64,000 nt of DNA from Thermomicrobiales bacterium (lineage in GTDB: Bacteria; Chloroflexota; Chloroflexia; Thermomicrobiales; UBA6265). The notes under the pieces were generated by a model that was not told the DNA's origin, did not search any database, and saw only the letters and a program-made list of their open reading frames with translations. Made by a program: the position numbers and the translations under genes. The stretch lies in contig JAWKPF010000018.1 in NCBI GenBank assembly GCA_041390825.1, positions 1-64,000 on the forward strand, in the 5' to 3' direction. Below are positions 62,631 to 64,000 of this stretch, piece after piece (the first letter of the stretch is position 1; each line of letters opens with the position of its first letter).

Positions 62631-63438
62631 TGCTCTCCTCCCCCACGCTCACGATGACGGCGACGATCGAGAGATTGTCGAAATCGGTGGCGGGCAGAAT
62701 CTGAATCGTCTGCGAGTCGGACTGATTGTCGATCGACGGTTCGCCGGTCACCTGCCCGATGATGATGGCGGGAGGAATCTGCGCGGTATCGGAAGACGTC
62801 ACGATGATCTCGCCATCCTTGGGTGAAATCTCGCGGCTCACGTGACGCATCTCCATGCGGCCACCGTTCTGCCACTGCCCATATGCGATACCCGTGGCAT
62901 TCGAATCCTGCAGCTCAGCGCCCACGGCAAACGTGGCATCGATCGCCAGCGTCACGCGGGCCGTGTGCTCATCGACTTCGGTCACGACACCGACCAGATA
63001 GTTGGGATCGACCACTGCCATTCCAACCTTGATCCCGTCCGCCGATCCCTTGTCGATCGTGACGAGCTTCTGCAACCCGCTCGGATCAGGATTGATGACT
63101 TTGGCGACGAGCAAGTTCCATTCCTGATGGGCCTCCTGCACACCCAGCACATCCTGGAGTTGCGCCACCGCGGCCTGTTCCGCCTTCAGCTGGGCGTTCT
63201 CGGCCTTGAGTTCGTCTCGTTCTTTGGTGACCTGCTCGAGCTGGACTTCGAGCGGTGTCGGTTCGCCGTCACGGTCGGTGACGCGGTCGATCCAGGAAAC
63301 GACCGGGTCGACCGTTCCCCGCAATCCACTGCGCAACGGAGCCAGCGCGGAGCTGTTGTCGAGCGCGATCAGCGCGACGGCAGCCACGATGAAGAGGATC
63401 ACGAGCAGGATCGTCTGCCGGATTCCAATCGTGGACAA
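62620..63438 (-). CDS. mreC: Rod shape-determining protein MreC
   Basis: 272 residues from TTG 63438, chosen because GAGG lies eight bases upstream and the membrane helix follows directly (STIGIRQTILLVILFIVAAV). The coiled coil is EQVTKERDELKAENAQLKAE, and the two beta-barrel domains of MreC follow (LVTIDKGSADGIKVGMAVVD, LVGVVTEVDEHTARVTLAID, PPAIIIGQVTGEPSIDNQSD). A GTG/ATG further upstream would add about 24 non-conserved residues. It links MreB/MreD to PBP2 outside the membrane. The 138-base gap from mreB holds a possible promoter. Confidence 0.92.
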   Translation of the reverse strand: MSTIGIRQTILLVILFIVAAVALIALDNSSALAPLRSGLRGTVDPVVSWIDRVTDRDGEPTPLEVQLEQVTKERDELKAENAQLKAEQAAVAQLQDVLGVQEAHQEWNLLVAKVINPDPSGLQKLVTIDKGSADGIKVGMAVVDPNYLVGVVTEVDEHTARVTLAIDATFAVGAELQDSNATGIAYGQWQNGGRMEMRHVSREISPKDGEIIVTSSDTAQIPPAIIIGQVTGEPSIDNQSDSQTIQILPATDFDNLSIVAVIVSVGEESSGS

Positions 63439-63513
63439 GATACAAACCTCGGAATTCGATGCGGAAAACCACGCGTCAGCGCCAATGTGCGCGCAAGACG
63501 CGGCGGGCATGGC

Positions 63514-63522
63514 AGCATAGCA
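63514..63522 (-). promoter_or_regulatory. Possible extended -10 promoter before mreC
   Basis: Minus-strand TGCTATGCT is an extended -10 (TGn plus TATGCT, four of six) without a clear -35, 75 bases before the mreC TTG. It could add transcription to the mreC-to-dmpA series independently of mreB. Confidence 0.35.
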
Positions 63523-63576
63523 TTCAGGGCCGAATTCTTCGACAAAATCCCGAATTTATGTCAGGTCGCGCAGGGG

Positions 63577-64000
63577 CTAGCCTGTGGGCCGTAGCTCCTG
63601 ACCGCCGGCCAGCGCGCGCTCATACAGATGCAACGCTTCGGCCACGCGCCCCGTTCCGCGCGCCACACAGGTAAGGGGATCCTCGGCCCGATAGACCGGC
63701 ATGCGCAGTTCGTTCTGGAGCCGCCGGTCGAGTCCATGCAGCAGCGCGCCGCCGCCCGCGAGCACGATGCCGTTCTCCATGATGTCGGCCACCAATTCCG
63801 GCGGCGTCTCTTCGATGGCGGTTTTGACCAGCTCGACAATCGTGTTCACCGGCTGGGAGATCGCGTCACGCAGCTCCACCGAGCTGACTTCGACCGCTTT
63901 CGGCAGGCCTGTGAGCAAGTCGCGTCCCCGCAAGGTGACGCGAATCTCTTCTTCGAGCGGATAGGCCGAACCAGCGGCGATCTTGGCGTTCTCCGCCGTT
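63577..64000 (-). CDS. mreB: Rod shape-determining protein MreB, 5' part outside window
   Basis: The C-terminal 140 or so residues of MreB, open to the right window edge. Reading in from the edge: AENAKIAAGSAYPLEEEIRV, RGRDLLTGLPKAVEVSSVEL, then VKTAIEETPPELVADIMENG, IVLAGGGALLHGLDRRLQ (phosphate-loop region of actin fold) and CVARGTGRVAEALHLYERAL. These match conserved MreB sequence, including GGGALLxGLD. MreB is the actin-like cytoskeletal guide of lateral-wall synthesis. It is the first gene of the mreB-C-murT-gatD-D-PBP2 series, all in one direction, so an upstream promoter must lie beyond 64000. Confidence 0.95.
   Translation of the reverse strand, partial: TAENAKIAAGSAYPLEEEIRVTLRGRDLLTGLPKAVEVSSVELRDAISQPVNTIVELVKTAIEETPPELVADIMENGIVLAGGGALLHGLDRRLQNELRMPVYRAEDPLTCVARGTGRVAEALHLYERALAGGQELRPTG

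Overview
The window is GC-rich, densely coded bacterial DNA with no rRNA, tRNA, CRISPR array, phage gene or insertion sequence that I can recognise. The gene content points to a monoderm-like member of the Chloroflexota, probably near Thermomicrobia/Sphaerobacter. The reasons are MurT/GatD lipid II amidation, a methylmalonyl-CoA pathway with an actinobacterial-style carboxylase epsilon subunit, many ABC importers with Tat-exported binding proteins, and frequent GTG/TTG starts. This placement is an inference from gene content, not from a phylogenetic tree.

Layout. 0-1.5 kb: an FtsX-type ABC permease (cut by the left edge) diverges from a PadR regulator, with two palindromic operators between them. 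1.5-12.5 kb: a reverse-strand division and cell-wall cluster, mraZ-rsmH-murF-mraY-murD-murC-murB-ddl-ftsZ-nrdR, with a GTGG-repeat operator before mraZ. ftsL, ftsI, ftsW, murG, ftsQ and ftsA are missing from it. 12.6-16.1 kb: an APH-like kinase, a biotin carboxylase/BCCP protein and a membrane-anchored unknown. 16.3-18.0 kb: a ThDP enzyme. 18.1-27.1 kb: a reverse-strand branched-chain-type amino-acid importer (livKHMGF) followed by a cupin, an arginase-family hydrolase, a ring-cleaving dioxygenase and an FMN protein. 27.2-39.1 kb, forward strand: an unknown gene, adenine deaminase, nadB, folC, an ECF sigma/anti-sigma pair, then a glycosyltransferase, a YbhN-like membrane protein, a methyltransferase and a zinc-ribbon/PQQ-repeat membrane protein. 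39.1-40.8 kb: a second ThDP enzyme.

40.9-50.3 kb is unusual. A peptide-type ABC importer, a cyclase-fold gene, an ABC exporter, a zinc-ribbon/SH3-like protein, a DinB protein and a PHP protein are there, and most of them carry one or more frameshifts, several at 3-base homopolymers. The rest of the window has no comparable lesions. Either this stretch has poor sequence quality or it is decaying recently.

50.5-52.3 kb: a phosphomannomutase/phosphoglucomutase and a DUF402 protein. 52.4-64 kb is one tightly packed reverse-strand series running from the right edge: mreB (partial), mreC, murT, gatD, mreD, PBP2, methylmalonyl-CoA epimerase, mutase, carboxylase beta, carboxylase epsilon, and a P1-family peptidase. 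Rod-shape elongation, lipid II amidation and propionyl-CoA/methylmalonyl-CoA metabolism appear to be co-transcribed, several of them through 1-14 bp overlaps. The carboxylase alpha partner (biotin carboxylase/BCCP) lies at about 14 kb.
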